Both the position numbers and the translations under genes were made by a program. Source: Acidobacteriota bacterium (lineage in GTDB: Bacteria; Acidobacteriota; Terriglobia; Bryobacterales; Bryobacteraceae). Taken from it: DNA of 64,000 bases. The first letter of the stretch is position 1. Every line of letters starts with the position of its first letter. The stretch spans positions 102,687 to 166,686 of the forward strand of contig JACPNQ010000032.1 in assembly GCA_016185425.1 (NCBI GenBank). Direction: 5' to 3'. Positions 6,557-14,784 of the stretch are shown piece after piece. The notes under the pieces are model-generated. The model saw only the letters and a list, made by a program, of their open reading frames with translations. It made no database searches and had not been told where the DNA came from.

Positions 6557-9094
6557 ATGACAAATACGTTCTCTCGCCGGATCCGAGTGAGCAGGTCCGG
6601 GCTGCTTAACCTCGCCCTGTTATGCATGCCGGCGGTTTGGGGACAGGAGCCAGCCCAGCCTGCGAAACCGGCCGCGCCCGCTAAATCGGCAGAAGCCGCC
6701 AAACCGGAGCCTCCTGAGGCTATCCCATCGATTTTTGAGAGCTGGAAGATACAGCTCGACATCGGCGCGCGCAATTTCGATCTGTACGGCGATCGCCCTG
6801 GAAAGTTTTTTGAGTCGCGCGACATCATCCGCGGCGCCTATGTTCGCAATCTCGATCTTCACTTCCACTCCGCCGATTCGCCCTATATGTTCTTTCTCAG
6901 AGGATCGGACGTCCGGGAATTGGATGAGACCATTCAGAGCGACCTCTGGCGAGTTGGCAAATTCCGCACTACATTCCTTTGGGATCGACTCCCACGCTTC
7001 TACGGCGAAGGCACGTCGCTGTTCCAATCGGACAGCCGGGGCAATTTGGTCGTCAGTCCGGCGATCCGCGGCGCTTTTCAGACCGCTGTCGATGGGCAAC
7101 CGCCGCAGCTTGTTCCCCCGGCGCTTTATCCCCTGGTTCGTAACGAACTGAGCTTGGCGCCCGTGTCGGACGTGAGAGTCAAGCGGGACCAGGTTTCCCT
7201 CCGTCAATCCATCCGGTTCGGGAGTCTCGAACTCCACGGTCAATGGCGGTCCATTTTCAGTCGCGGAACCCGCCCGAAAGGCATCGGGACCTTTGCCCGC
7301 CAAAATATTGGACCTGCCGGGGACGGACTCTGGGAGTCCATCGGGGTAGAGATTCCGGAGCCCGTCCGGCACCGCACCGATCAGCTCACGCTGGGCGCTC
7401 TTACGTCGGGAAAGAAATGGCGGCTCGGCTTCGATTACCGCCTGTCGTTCTTTAGAAACGACATAACCACGCTTACATATGAGAACCCGTTTCGTGTCAC
7501 CGACGCGGCCGGCAACCCGCCAGGCTCGGCCGTCGGACGGAATCGATTTGTCCGCCAGCAGAACGCACTTGCGCCAAACACCGACTATCACAGCATCACG
7601 GTATATGGCGGTTTTGATCTGCCTCGGGACACCCAGGTCCGCGCACTGTTCTCCTGGGGACGTTCGTCTCAAAACGATCCGTTTGTCCCTTACACCATGA
7701 ACACCGCGCTGGTGGGAACCGCTCCGGGACTGGCGAACAATCTCCCAGCCGGATCGTCGGTCCTGAACGTTTCGTCGCTCCCGCAGACGAGTTTGAATGG
7801 CCGCGTTCGCACGTTGAATTACGATGGCGCGCTGGTCAGCAGACCATGGAAGAACATGAACTTCCGTGTCCAATACCGCGCCGAGGACATGAAAAATCAA
7901 AGTCCCCGCATCGTGTTCCCGGGCCAACCCAGGTTTGGCGATTCGCATTGGGTCACCAATGTCGATTACTACGGTCTACCGATCGAAAACTTTCCCACTT
8001 CCTACGTCAGACAGGATGCGATTGCCTCCTGGGAATGGGACGTTATGCCGAGCCTCACATGGAAGGCGGAATATCAATACGAGACGCAGAAAAATATCTT
8101 CCGTGACGCGCCTCACCTGAACGAACACAGCGTGGGCGGGCGAATTGACTATAAGATCGCGTCGAAGTACGCGTTCAAAGCGGATTACAAATATTCTGAC
8201 CGCAAACCGGACCGGTATCTCATCCAGCCCCTGACCTTTAATCCCACGCTCAATGGTTGGGAAGTCGTGCGCTCCCCAACGGAACAGTATCCGCAGTTCA
8301 TACGCGGCGTGCCATTGGAGTTCAACCAACTGCGCCGCTTCGACATGACCGGGCGCAACCGGCACGATGGCAATGCCGCCCTGGAGTTCCGGCTGGGTGA
8401 CAAGGTTACGTTTTCTCCTTCGGCTCACTACTTGCGGAATAACTACACAAAGGGATTCTACGGGCTCACATTCGATGAAATGGTTTCCGCGGACAGTGAA
8501 GTCACATTCACTGCCGGCGAGCGGACTTTCCTATTTCTGAATTACTCCCTGCAACTGGATCGGTATCACATGTTGGGCATGGGCAATCTCATCACCGGCG
8601 CCGTCGTCAATGGAAGCCCCTGCTGTGCGCAATACCCGATCGCGAACACCTGGAATCGAAGTAGCCGCAGCAAACTTAACTACGTACAAGCCGGACTGAA
8701 CTGGGCCTCGAGTGGCGAAAAGACCGCCATTGACCTGAATTATGGATTCTCGTTCGCCAGGGACCAGATCCACGCCTCCAATCCCTATACGATCCGCGCC
8801 GACTCACCGTATACGGCCGGAGCGTACAACTACCCCGACACGAAGAACGGGTTTCGGGAAGTCTTTCTTACCTTGACTCGCAAGCTGCGTCCTGGCCTGG
8901 AGGTGGGCCTTCAATACAAGTTCAACTCCTACCAGTTGGACGATTTCTATCTGAACGCCCTGCAGGCGTATCCATTCGGGCCCGTCACCTCGGGAGGTCT
9001 CGTCAGCAACCTCCCCCGGCAACTCCTCCTCAACGCCAGATTTACAACCTACCATGCGCACCAGGAGAGCTTCTTCGTAAGATACAACTTTTGA
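6557..9094 (+). CDS. MtrB/PioB-like decaheme-associated outer-membrane beta-barrel
   Basis: An 845-residue protein with a signal peptide (hydrophobic LLNLALLCMPAVWGQ near residue 16-30), a Pro/Ala-rich linker (about 30-55) and a long run of alternating amphipathic strands ending in a C-terminal phenylalanine, the usual barrel-assembly signature. Repeated aromatic-rich strands, the size, and the position directly behind a decaheme cytochrome fit the MtrB/PioB family, which forms the pore sheathing MtrA. The ATG has AGAGGA about 10 nt upstream. No extracellular MtrC-like multiheme lipoprotein follows, so the conduit would be of the simpler two-part (PioAB-like) kind or would use an exposed partner encoded elsewhere. 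The N-terminal CXXC pair known from Shewanella MtrB was not seen; a Cys-Cys pair lies later, near residue 690. Confidence 0.85.
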   Translation: MTNTFSRRIRVSRSGLLNLALLCMPAVWGQEPAQPAKPAAPAKSAEAAKPEPPEAIPSIFESWKIQLDIGARNFDLYGDRPGKFFESRDIIRGAYVRNLDLHFHSADSPYMFFLRGSDVRELDETIQSDLWRVGKFRTTFLWDRLPRFYGEGTSLFQSDSRGNLVVSPAIRGAFQTAVDGQPPQLVPPALYPLVRNELSLAPVSDVRVKRDQVSLRQSIRFGSLELHGQWRSIFSRGTRPKGIGTFARQNIGPAGDGLWESIGVEIPEPVRHRTDQLTLGALTSGKKWRLGFDYRLSFFRNDITTLTYENPFRVTDAAGNPPGSAVGRNRFVRQQNALAPNTDYHSITVYGGFDLPRDTQVRALFSWGRSSQNDPFVPYTMNTALVGTAPGLANNLPAGSSVLNVSSLPQTSLNGRVRTLNYDGALVSRPWKNMNFRVQYRAEDMKNQSPRIVFPGQPRFGDSHWVTNVDYYGLPIENFPTSYVRQDAIASWEWDVMPSLTWKAEYQYETQKNIFRDAPHLNEHSVGGRIDYKIASKYAFKADYKYSDRKPDRYLIQPLTFNPTLNGWEVVRSPTEQYPQFIRGVPLEFNQLRRFDMTGRNRHDGNAALEFRLGDKVTFSPSAHYLRNNYTKGFYGLTFDEMVSADSEVTFTAGERTFLFLNYSLQLDRYHMLGMGNLITGAVVNGSPCCAQYPIANTWNRSSRSKLNYVQAGLNWASSGEKTAIDLNYGFSFARDQIHASNPYTIRADSPYTAGAYNYPDTKNGFREVFLTLTRKLRPGLEVGLQYKFNSYQLDDFYLNALQAYPFGPVTSGGLVSNLPRQLLLNARFTTYHAHQESFFVRYNF

Positions 9095-9375
9095 CTCCGC
9101 GCGGGTCGCTTCGTCAAGCGCCGTGAATACCTGTGCTCCATGTCCGATGTCGCGCGCGTGTTCCTCAAATAACCTCTCGATCAACTCCCATCCCATTTCC
9201 GTCAGGTGAACAATCCGCGAATGGCGATCTGTCTCCGCGTCCACCCGTACGACAGGGCCGTTCCGTTCCAGCCGGTCGGCCGCCGCCGTCACCGGCCCGC
9301 TGCTGACCAAGTCTTCTTTCCGCGCATTCTCCGGCAGCGGGCCTTCCTGCTCTCGCTTCCAAAACTCAGGCGTAC
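9080..9375 (-). pseudogene. Remnant of a MarR-family regulator
   Basis: The minus-strand frame here reads as the second half of a MarR winged helix: a SSGPVTAAADRLE recognition-helix region, then a DRHSRIVHLTEMG wing and an ERLFEEHARDI helix, which match the MarR pattern well. Upstream, the normal N-terminal dimerisation helix and first HTH helix are reduced to about 20 residues (WKREQEG...) and no convincing start or ribosome-binding site is present. The 3' part overlaps the end of the barrel gene. It appears to be a decayed fragment rather than a working regulator. Confidence 0.55.
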
Positions 9376-9424
9376 GTTTCCAGTAACTTCGTCCCTTTCC
9401 ACAGCGGCAGCCACAGGTGAACGC

Positions 9425-9640
9425 CCTCTGGTAAACGGTAAACGTGCCGGTGCCAGAAGCCGGGTCATGGAGAACGACGGCGCGGCGCGTCCCCCGGCGT
9501 CTCGCGTCAGCGTCGAGAAGTCGCCCGGCCTCCAGGCCGGGAGGCCGACGCTACGAGTTTTCGTGACGCCTTCGCTGACCCGCAGCCCGTCCGGATTGAA
9601 AAACGTACGGTTGCGGCGCAGCGGAGGCCCGGAATCGGCG
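9425..9640 (-). pseudogene. Fragment of an Oar-like TonB-dependent receptor
   Basis: One minus-strand frame reads GPPLRRNRTFF, NPDGLR, then PGDFSTL and HDPASGTGTF. These line up in order with the conserved 'GGPL-R-RTFFF-NYEGLR ... PGDFS ... YDPATG-F' stretch found near the plug/barrel border of acidobacterial Oar-like receptors. Only about 70 codons are recognisable, with no start or stop in place. A perfect inverted repeat (9526-9547) lies in the middle of the fragment. It probably derives from a second receptor gene lost next to the intact one at 9717-12560. Confidence 0.5.
9526..9547. repeat. REP-like inverted repeat
   Basis: CGGCCTCC and GGAGGCCG form a perfect 8-bp stem around a 6-nt loop. 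It lies inside the decayed receptor fragment and has no U-tract, so it is not an evident terminator. It resembles dispersed palindromic elements, but copy number in the genome cannot be judged from this window. Confidence 0.5.
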
Positions 9641-9716
9641 CTCCCGCCACGGGCAATCCAACTTGTCGTTGCGGAAGAAGCGCGCCCTGGCTTGGTAGGA
9701 CTGGAGCGAATTCCGC

Positions 9717-12560
9717 TTAAAACGAGAGCTTTAGGCCCAACTGTATCAACCGTTGATCGAGCGCCGACGTCCAGGCGAGCGAAGGCGAAGCGACGATGGC
9801 GCCCAGGGTATCCACAGTCGCCGTGGCGTTCAGGCCCGTGACATTCGTGTGGTTCAGAATGTTGGTCGATTCAAAGAAAAATTCCGGCTTCCAGCGTTCC
9901 TTCACCGGGAAGATGCGCGAGTAGCGGAGGTTCAGCTCCGCCGTGGCCGGGGCGGTGATCGTGTTCCTTCCTACGTACAAGGGCCGCTGGAAGGCGGCGG
10001 TGGCGGTGGTGTCTCCATTCAGAATCCGGTTGCCGCCGATGTTGAAGTTCTCGCCGGCCTGGGCATTGAACAGTAAGGCGATCCGGTTGTTGCCGAGCAG
10101 GTACTTAAACGCGCGCGATGTCGCATTGGACGAGGTATTCCAAACGAGATTCGCGTTGAAGGCGTGACGCCGGTCGGTGAGGGAATTGCCGCGATCGCGC
10201 CGCCGGTTGGCGATGTCGGAGAGGAACGCCGCGCCGGAATCGATGTTGTTCTGCTCGGGCGCATCGTCAATCGAGTGCGACCAGGTCCAGGTGGCAAAGG
10301 CGTCCAGGCCGTGCGAGAAACGCTTGTCGAAGCGGAGGTTGAGGCCATTGTACATTGAAGTACCCACCGATTCGGCGGAGAGGATGTTGTTGAACCGCGT
10401 GTCGATGCGGCCCGCGCCGAAGATGGCGCGGCCGTCGGCCAGCGTCGAGCCCGTTGCGATCGGATTGATATTGCGCCAGATGGGAAGCCGGTTGCCGCGC
10501 GTGTAAAGGTACGTCGCCGTGATGCCGGCGTTACCGCCCAGATCGCGCGAGATGGAGAAGTTGGCGTTCGCCGAATAGAGCGTGGCGAAGTCGGGTGAGA
10601 CGGTGGTGATGTCCTGCGTGGAGAGCGTAAAGCCGGTGGGAATCCCGCTGAAGACGCTGGGGTACGCGGGCGCGATAGCGGAAGTCGGCGGAACGTTGAC
10701 GGAGAAGAAGATAGGCGAGCCGTTCTGAAGAATCGATTTCCGGTACTGGTCCGTCTGGAAAGGATCGTAGAAGATACCGCCGCTGGCGCGCACCACCCAT
10801 TTGCCGAGGCCGATGGACGCGCCGAGACGCGGCGCGAAGTTGTTCTTATCGGTGCGGAAGTTCCGCGAGGAGGCGAAAGGAGAGTTAGCGTTGGCAGAGG
10901 GCGGGCTGAATATGTCGTAGCGCAGGCCAAAGGTGATGGTTGCGTTGGAACGCGGTTTCCAGGAGTCCTGCCCATATAGGCTGCTGAATTGTGATCGGTA
11001 TTGGAGCGAAGGGTCGCCGACGGTCTGGGCGAAAGACGTGTAGCCCTTGGTGTTCGTACCGGCGGCGGCGGCAAGGTAGGCGGCCGTCGATGGGAACGTA
11101 TAGATGGCGCTGGTTTGCTGCGTGTAGACATCGGGAATCCAGCGGATGGAACCGCCGAACTTGAAGGCGTGGCGGTCGCGGTTGTAGCTGAAGTTCTCAG
11201 TGAATTCCGGCGTCTTTTCCTCGTAGAGGAAGCCGGTGTTGGGTGAGTTGCCGAAGTTGGCGACGCCGGAGATTGTGATCGAGGGACCGGCTACGTTGGC
11301 CTCAAACCGGTTCTGCGCCTGGGAACGGTAGGGAATCTGCACGCGCAGTTCGTTGACGGCGTTGGGCGTGAGCGTGGACACGAGTTGGATCGCGCCGGCA
11401 TGGGAACGGTCGACGAAGTTGTAAGTCTGAGAGACCAGAGTGAGGCCACCGCCATTGTTGTAAGGCGAGTCGTTGCGATGGCCGCTGTAGCGGAGGGAGA
11501 GGCGGTTGGCGGCGTTGATCTGCCAGTCGGTTTTGGCCAGGAAGAACGTGACTTTTTGCTGAAAGGGAATCGCATCGGCATAGCTGGCGGGGAGGCCGAG
11601 TTGGGCGATCGTGGCGGGCGTCGGCGAGACCGGTTGGGGAAGGTCGCGAACGACATGTTCGTAGGAGCCGAAGAAGAACAGCTTGTCCTTGATGATCCGG
11701 CCGCCGGCGCTGGCGTTGAAGGCGTCGACATTGACGTCGGGCGTGGGGCGGCTGTAGGCAAGCAATGCCGGGCGCGCGCTGAAGGGGGTGCGGCGGAAAA
11801 TGTAGGCGCCGGAGCCGTGCAGGTCGTTGGAACCCGACTTGGTGATGGTGTTGAAGACCGTGCCGACAGTGTTGCCGAACTCAGGCGCGAAGCCGTTGCT
11901 GATAGTCTGTACTTCGTCGATCCATTCGTTGGAGACGGGCAGAAGGCGGATGCCGGCGCGGTCGCTTTGGGTGTTGTTCGAACCGTCGAGCTGATAGTTG
12001 ATTCGGCCGTTGAATCCGTTCGCGTTCACCTTGCGGGGTACGCCGAATTCGGTGTTGCCGCGGCCGGTGACGTTGGGTTGTTGCAGGATAAAGTTGAAAG
12101 GGTTGCGGGAGACGAGAGGGAGGTTAGTGAGAACGAAGGATGTCAGGCTGCGGCCTGTGTCCGTGCGGCTCGGATCGATGACTGAGGACGAAGAAGGGAC
12201 GATCACTTCAGTCGCGACGCCTTTCACGGAGAGCGCAATGTCCCGCGTGACTGTTGCGCCGGCGTTCAGTTCAATGCCCGTCTGTTTTACTGGAGCAAAG
12301 CCGGGGGCGTCGACGCGGATATCGTAACGGCCCAGCGGTAGAACGTTGAAGCGATAGAGGCCGCTGGATTCAGTCTCCGCACTTTGCCGGAGGCCCGTGT
12401 TGACGTTGGTCGCCGAGACTTTGGCGCCCGCGATGGCTGCGCCGGATGAGTCGGTTACCGTGCCTACGATCTGGCCGTTGATCGAAGATGCCTGCCCGAA
12501 GGCTGTAAAAGGGATAGCCGCTAAGAGGAGTGCCGCTGTTATGAGATGCGTTCCTGTCAT
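9717..12560 (-). CDS. TonB-dependent receptor, Oar-like with carboxypeptidase-regulatory domain
   Basis: A 947-residue outer-membrane protein. The ATG at 12560 is followed at once by a signal peptide (HLITAALLLAAIPFTAFGQ). The frame stays open upstream for over 100 codons, but that part is read-through of the degenerate cystathionine-synthase region and not protein-like here. Residues about 27-115 form a carboxypeptidase-regulatory-like beta sandwich (GTVTDSSGAAIAGAKV; GLYRFNVLPLGRYDIRV). A plug domain follows, then a long barrel ending in LKLSF with the terminal Phe. This architecture is abundant in Acidobacteria and is linked to uptake of large or complex substrates using TonB energy. The substrate is unknown. 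The upstream neighbour is a metB-like pseudogene 32 bp away, so the receptor may have lost its original promoter context. No strong ribosome-binding site is seen. Confidence 0.88.
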   Translation of the reverse strand: MTGTHLITAALLLAAIPFTAFGQASSINGQIVGTVTDSSGAAIAGAKVSATNVNTGLRQSAETESSGLYRFNVLPLGRYDIRVDAPGFAPVKQTGIELNAGATVTRDIALSVKGVATEVIVPSSSSVIDPSRTDTGRSLTSFVLTNLPLVSRNPFNFILQQPNVTGRGNTEFGVPRKVNANGFNGRINYQLDGSNNTQSDRAGIRLLPVSNEWIDEVQTISNGFAPEFGNTVGTVFNTITKSGSNDLHGSGAYIFRRTPFSARPALLAYSRPTPDVNVDAFNASAGGRIIKDKLFFFGSYEHVVRDLPQPVSPTPATIAQLGLPASYADAIPFQQKVTFFLAKTDWQINAANRLSLRYSGHRNDSPYNNGGGLTLVSQTYNFVDRSHAGAIQLVSTLTPNAVNELRVQIPYRSQAQNRFEANVAGPSITISGVANFGNSPNTGFLYEEKTPEFTENFSYNRDRHAFKFGGSIRWIPDVYTQQTSAIYTFPSTAAYLAAAAGTNTKGYTSFAQTVGDPSLQYRSQFSSLYGQDSWKPRSNATITFGLRYDIFSPPSANANSPFASSRNFRTDKNNFAPRLGASIGLGKWVVRASGGIFYDPFQTDQYRKSILQNGSPIFFSVNVPPTSAIAPAYPSVFSGIPTGFTLSTQDITTVSPDFATLYSANANFSISRDLGGNAGITATYLYTRGNRLPIWRNINPIATGSTLADGRAIFGAGRIDTRFNNILSAESVGTSMYNGLNLRFDKRFSHGLDAFATWTWSHSIDDAPEQNNIDSGAAFLSDIANRRRDRGNSLTDRRHAFNANLVWNTSSNATSRAFKYLLGNNRIALLFNAQAGENFNIGGNRILNGDTTATAAFQRPLYVGRNTITAPATAELNLRYSRIFPVKERWKPEFFFESTNILNHTNVTGLNATATVDTLGAIVASPSLAWTSALDQRLIQLGLKLSF

Positions 12561-12592
12561 TTTCGTCTGATGCTTCTTCCCGGCTAATAGAC

Positions 12593-13440
12593 TCAACGAA
12601 TCCCAAGGGCCTGCGACAGATCGGCGATCAGGTCGTCGCCAATTCCCACCAGGCGCCTGACTTCGGCTCGAACGCTGGCGTGGGTCATTGTCGCGGGGTG
12701 GTCGATCGGCGATTCGACACCGCCCAATGACTCGGCCAGCAGGAAGATCTTTACGCCGCGCAATAGCCTGTAAACGGCCGCTTCCCCGCCCTGCATCCGG
12801 AACGGGAATGTGCCGCCGAATCCGGTCATCTGGCGCGCGCCGAGCGCATATTGGGGATGCGAAGGGAGGCCCGGGTGTAGTACGTCGGACACGGCTGGGT
12901 GCGCCTCCAGCCATCGGGCAATGGCCAGCGCGTTGCGATTGTGCTCTTCCATTCTCACCGCCAGCGTCTTGATTCCATGCAGCACCAGATAAACAGTCCT
13001 GCGACCCGGCGCACGTGCTGCAATACGATGTCGATGCCGAAATCGAGCGGCCGTTGAAAGTAGGGGGAGAGAAAAGTGTTGTGGCAGGTTCATCGGCGAA
13101 TTTGTCTGCGTGTCGATCCAGATGGCCGCCGCCGGGGTTTCAAGGGCCGCGCGTACGGCGTCCAAGTCACGGAGATCGGCGTAGCCGGCTCGAATTCCCT
13201 TGCCGCTGAAGGCCAAACCATAGGTCCCGCCGTACAAATCGCTATGCACAATCAGCCGGTCTCCGGCTGAAAACAGCATCAAGACTGTCGTTTCCGCCGC
13301 CAGTCCAGCGTCACCAGCGGCAACGGATGCTTGTGCGCCATCTCCCAGATAGAGCCTCCAGTTCGCCGCCGGCTCATTCCCCTGGTTGGAGTTCCAGGAC
13401 CGGACCGATCCGCTACTCCGCGAGCCCAATTTGCAACGCC
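12593..13440 (-). pseudogene. Degenerate cystathionine gamma-synthase-like (Cys/Met metabolism PLP enzyme) gene
   Basis: The C-terminal third is well preserved: GIKTLAVRMEEHN, HPAVSDVLHPGLPSHPQYALGARQMTGFGG and ESLGGVESPIDHPATMTHASV are the MetB/MetC family signatures. The N-terminal part is damaged. The glycine-rich PLP-phosphate segment is scrambled by frameshifts. The block that should carry the active-site lysine (SATKYLGGHSD-type) is deleted between a 'SPYFQRPLDFGIDIVLQH' remnant in another frame and the C-terminal part. Without the lysine it cannot be a working PLP enzyme. It lies just upstream of the TonB receptor and may once have been co-transcribed with it. Confidence 0.8.
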
Positions 13441-13881
13441 GGGTGGCTCGTCACTCCGGATTCGAGACTAGCTAGCTCCCGCGCCGCGCGAGGACGCGTG
13501 TAGGATGCCAGAGTAGTTGACAAAGCCACCCATTGAAATCAAAGGGGAGATGCAAGGCTGTGCCACAAATCGTGACAATTCGTGCCACAGTTCCTGTCAA
13601 TATCCTATGGTTGTGTCAGTGTTCATGGCATAATCCTACGCTTCGCCCGCCCAGACAGGACCTAAAGAAGCGTAGGCTGATGTGCACCACCAGAGCCGTC
13701 CGGAACGGACGAGTGGGTAAACCCGCCCATGAACCAGGACCTATTTTCCCCCCAGCGCGGTCGGGATGCCGTGCCAGTCGGTGACGAGGGGATTTCGCGA
13801 TCGGTAAACACCGAGATAAGCGGCTTCTCCGCATTGCAATCTCTCCATGGTATGGTGTGGAGCGCAAGACTCGTGCTGGGT
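13441..13881. other. Intergenic stretch without a recognisable gene
   Basis: About 440 bases between the metB pseudogene and the GH130 gene. Several short open frames exist on both strands, but none has a ribosome-binding site or family-like motif. Its only structured part is a pair of imperfect direct repeats at 13560-13600. Confidence 0.6.
13560..13600. repeat. Two imperfect 21-bp direct repeats
   Basis: GTGCCACAAATCGTGACAA and GTGCCACAGTTCCTGTCAA start 22 bases apart and match at about 15 of 19 positions, with the GTGCCACA core identical. The period of two helical turns suggests tandem protein-binding sites, either an operator in front of the decayed metB gene or the multiple binding sites found at the ends of some insertion sequences. 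No transposase is adjacent. Confidence 0.5.
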
Positions 13882-14784
13882 TCATTTTGCAGGTCTGGCG
13901 TGATCCAGGCACAACGCAACCAGATCGCAGACATTGGCTTCGCCCGCACACATGACCGTGTCCGCGCCACCCCAATAAATCTTTAGGGTTCCATCGGCCT
14001 CAGCAACAGCGCCGCACGTGAACACGACGTTGTGGACATACCCCGTGAGTTCCCATGGATCTTCCGGCTGCAGGATCCACGAATCGCCGACGCCGATGAT
14101 CTTTGCAGGGTTCTGGAGGTCATGAAGAGCGACCCCCAGCCTGTAGACCGACCCATCCATCGTCTGGAATACGCCATGATAGATGGAGAGCCATCCCTGT
14201 TCCGTTTTGATGGGCGGAGCGCCCGGACCGATTTTCATTTCGTCCCAGTGATACTGCACAGGCCTCATGATGAGCTGGGACTCGCCCCAAAAGCGCAGAT
14301 CCGGAGAATAGGAAATCCAGATGGACCACGGAGCGATTTCCGAATGCGGACGGTCAAGCCGGGCATAGAGGCCCTCAAATTTCTCGGGGAAGATCACTAC
14401 GTTCCGATAGTCCGCTTCCGTAATGAGGGCGACGCTTTCCACATGACTGAAATCCTGCGTCTTGGCAAGGGCGATCTGGACTCCATTTCGCGAGTAGACG
14501 CTATACGTGATGAGGTACTCGCCTTCCACGCGGGTGACTCGTGGATCTTCGACGCTGAACTCTTCCTTCCCGGGAGCCAGAAAGGGCGCAGGATCGGCGG
14601 TGAAGTGGAATCCGTCGCCGCTGCGTGCCAGACCGATAATGGACCGTCCGGTGCGTAAATGAGAACGGAACAGCATGATGTACTCGTTCTCATGCTTTAC
14701 CACGGCGGCGTTGTGGACCGTCTCAACCGCGTAAGGAATATCCGCCTTGGTCAGGATCGGATTGTGAGCGTATCGCTTGATCAT
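13882..14784 (-). CDS. GH130 family glycoside phosphorylase
   Basis: A 300-residue five-bladed beta-propeller protein of GH130, enzymes that reversibly phosphorolyse beta-mannosides. Blade motifs visible in order include NPILTKADIP, EDPRVTRVEGEYLITYS, IGPGAPPIKTEQGWLSIYHG, and YVHNVVFTCGAV near the C-terminus. The length fits the compact GH130 branch. The ATG at 14784 has a strong GGAAGGGAAGAG ribosome-binding site and shares ATGA with the stop of the upstream GT4 gene. It is last in the XRE-headed glycan operon and accompanies a second, longer GH130 (16655-18103). The substrate is probably a beta-mannoside, but linkage cannot be told from sequence alone. Confidence 0.85.
   Translation of the reverse strand: MIKRYAHNPILTKADIPYAVETVHNAAVVKHENEYIMLFRSHLRTGRSIIGLARSGDGFHFTADPAPFLAPGKEEFSVEDPRVTRVEGEYLITYSVYSRNGVQIALAKTQDFSHVESVALITEADYRNVVIFPEKFEGLYARLDRPHSEIAPWSIWISYSPDLRFWGESQLIMRPVQYHWDEMKIGPGAPPIKTEQGWLSIYHGVFQTMDGSVYRLGVALHDLQNPAKIIGVGDSWILQPEDPWELTGYVHNVVFTCGAVAEADGTLKIYWGGADTVMCAGEANVCDLVALCLDHARPAK

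Noticed and set aside
6620..7948. A 442-codon open frame antisense to the barrel gene
   Set aside because: It has no ribosome-binding site or motif and mirrors the GC-rich codon pattern of the barrel gene on the other strand.
11385..12185. A 266-codon plus-strand frame inside the TonB receptor
   Set aside because: Valine/glycine-rich composition typical of an antisense shadow; the receptor frame has clear domain motifs.
13551..13565. Sigma-54-like promoter (TGGCAC and TTGC on the minus strand)
   Set aside because: The GG and GC elements are 9 bases apart instead of the required 10, and no activator gene or gene in need of such a promoter is nearby.
13616..13975. Open frame of 119 codons on the minus strand
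   Set aside because: No family motif, no ribosome-binding site, and it overlaps the end of the GH130 gene in another frame.
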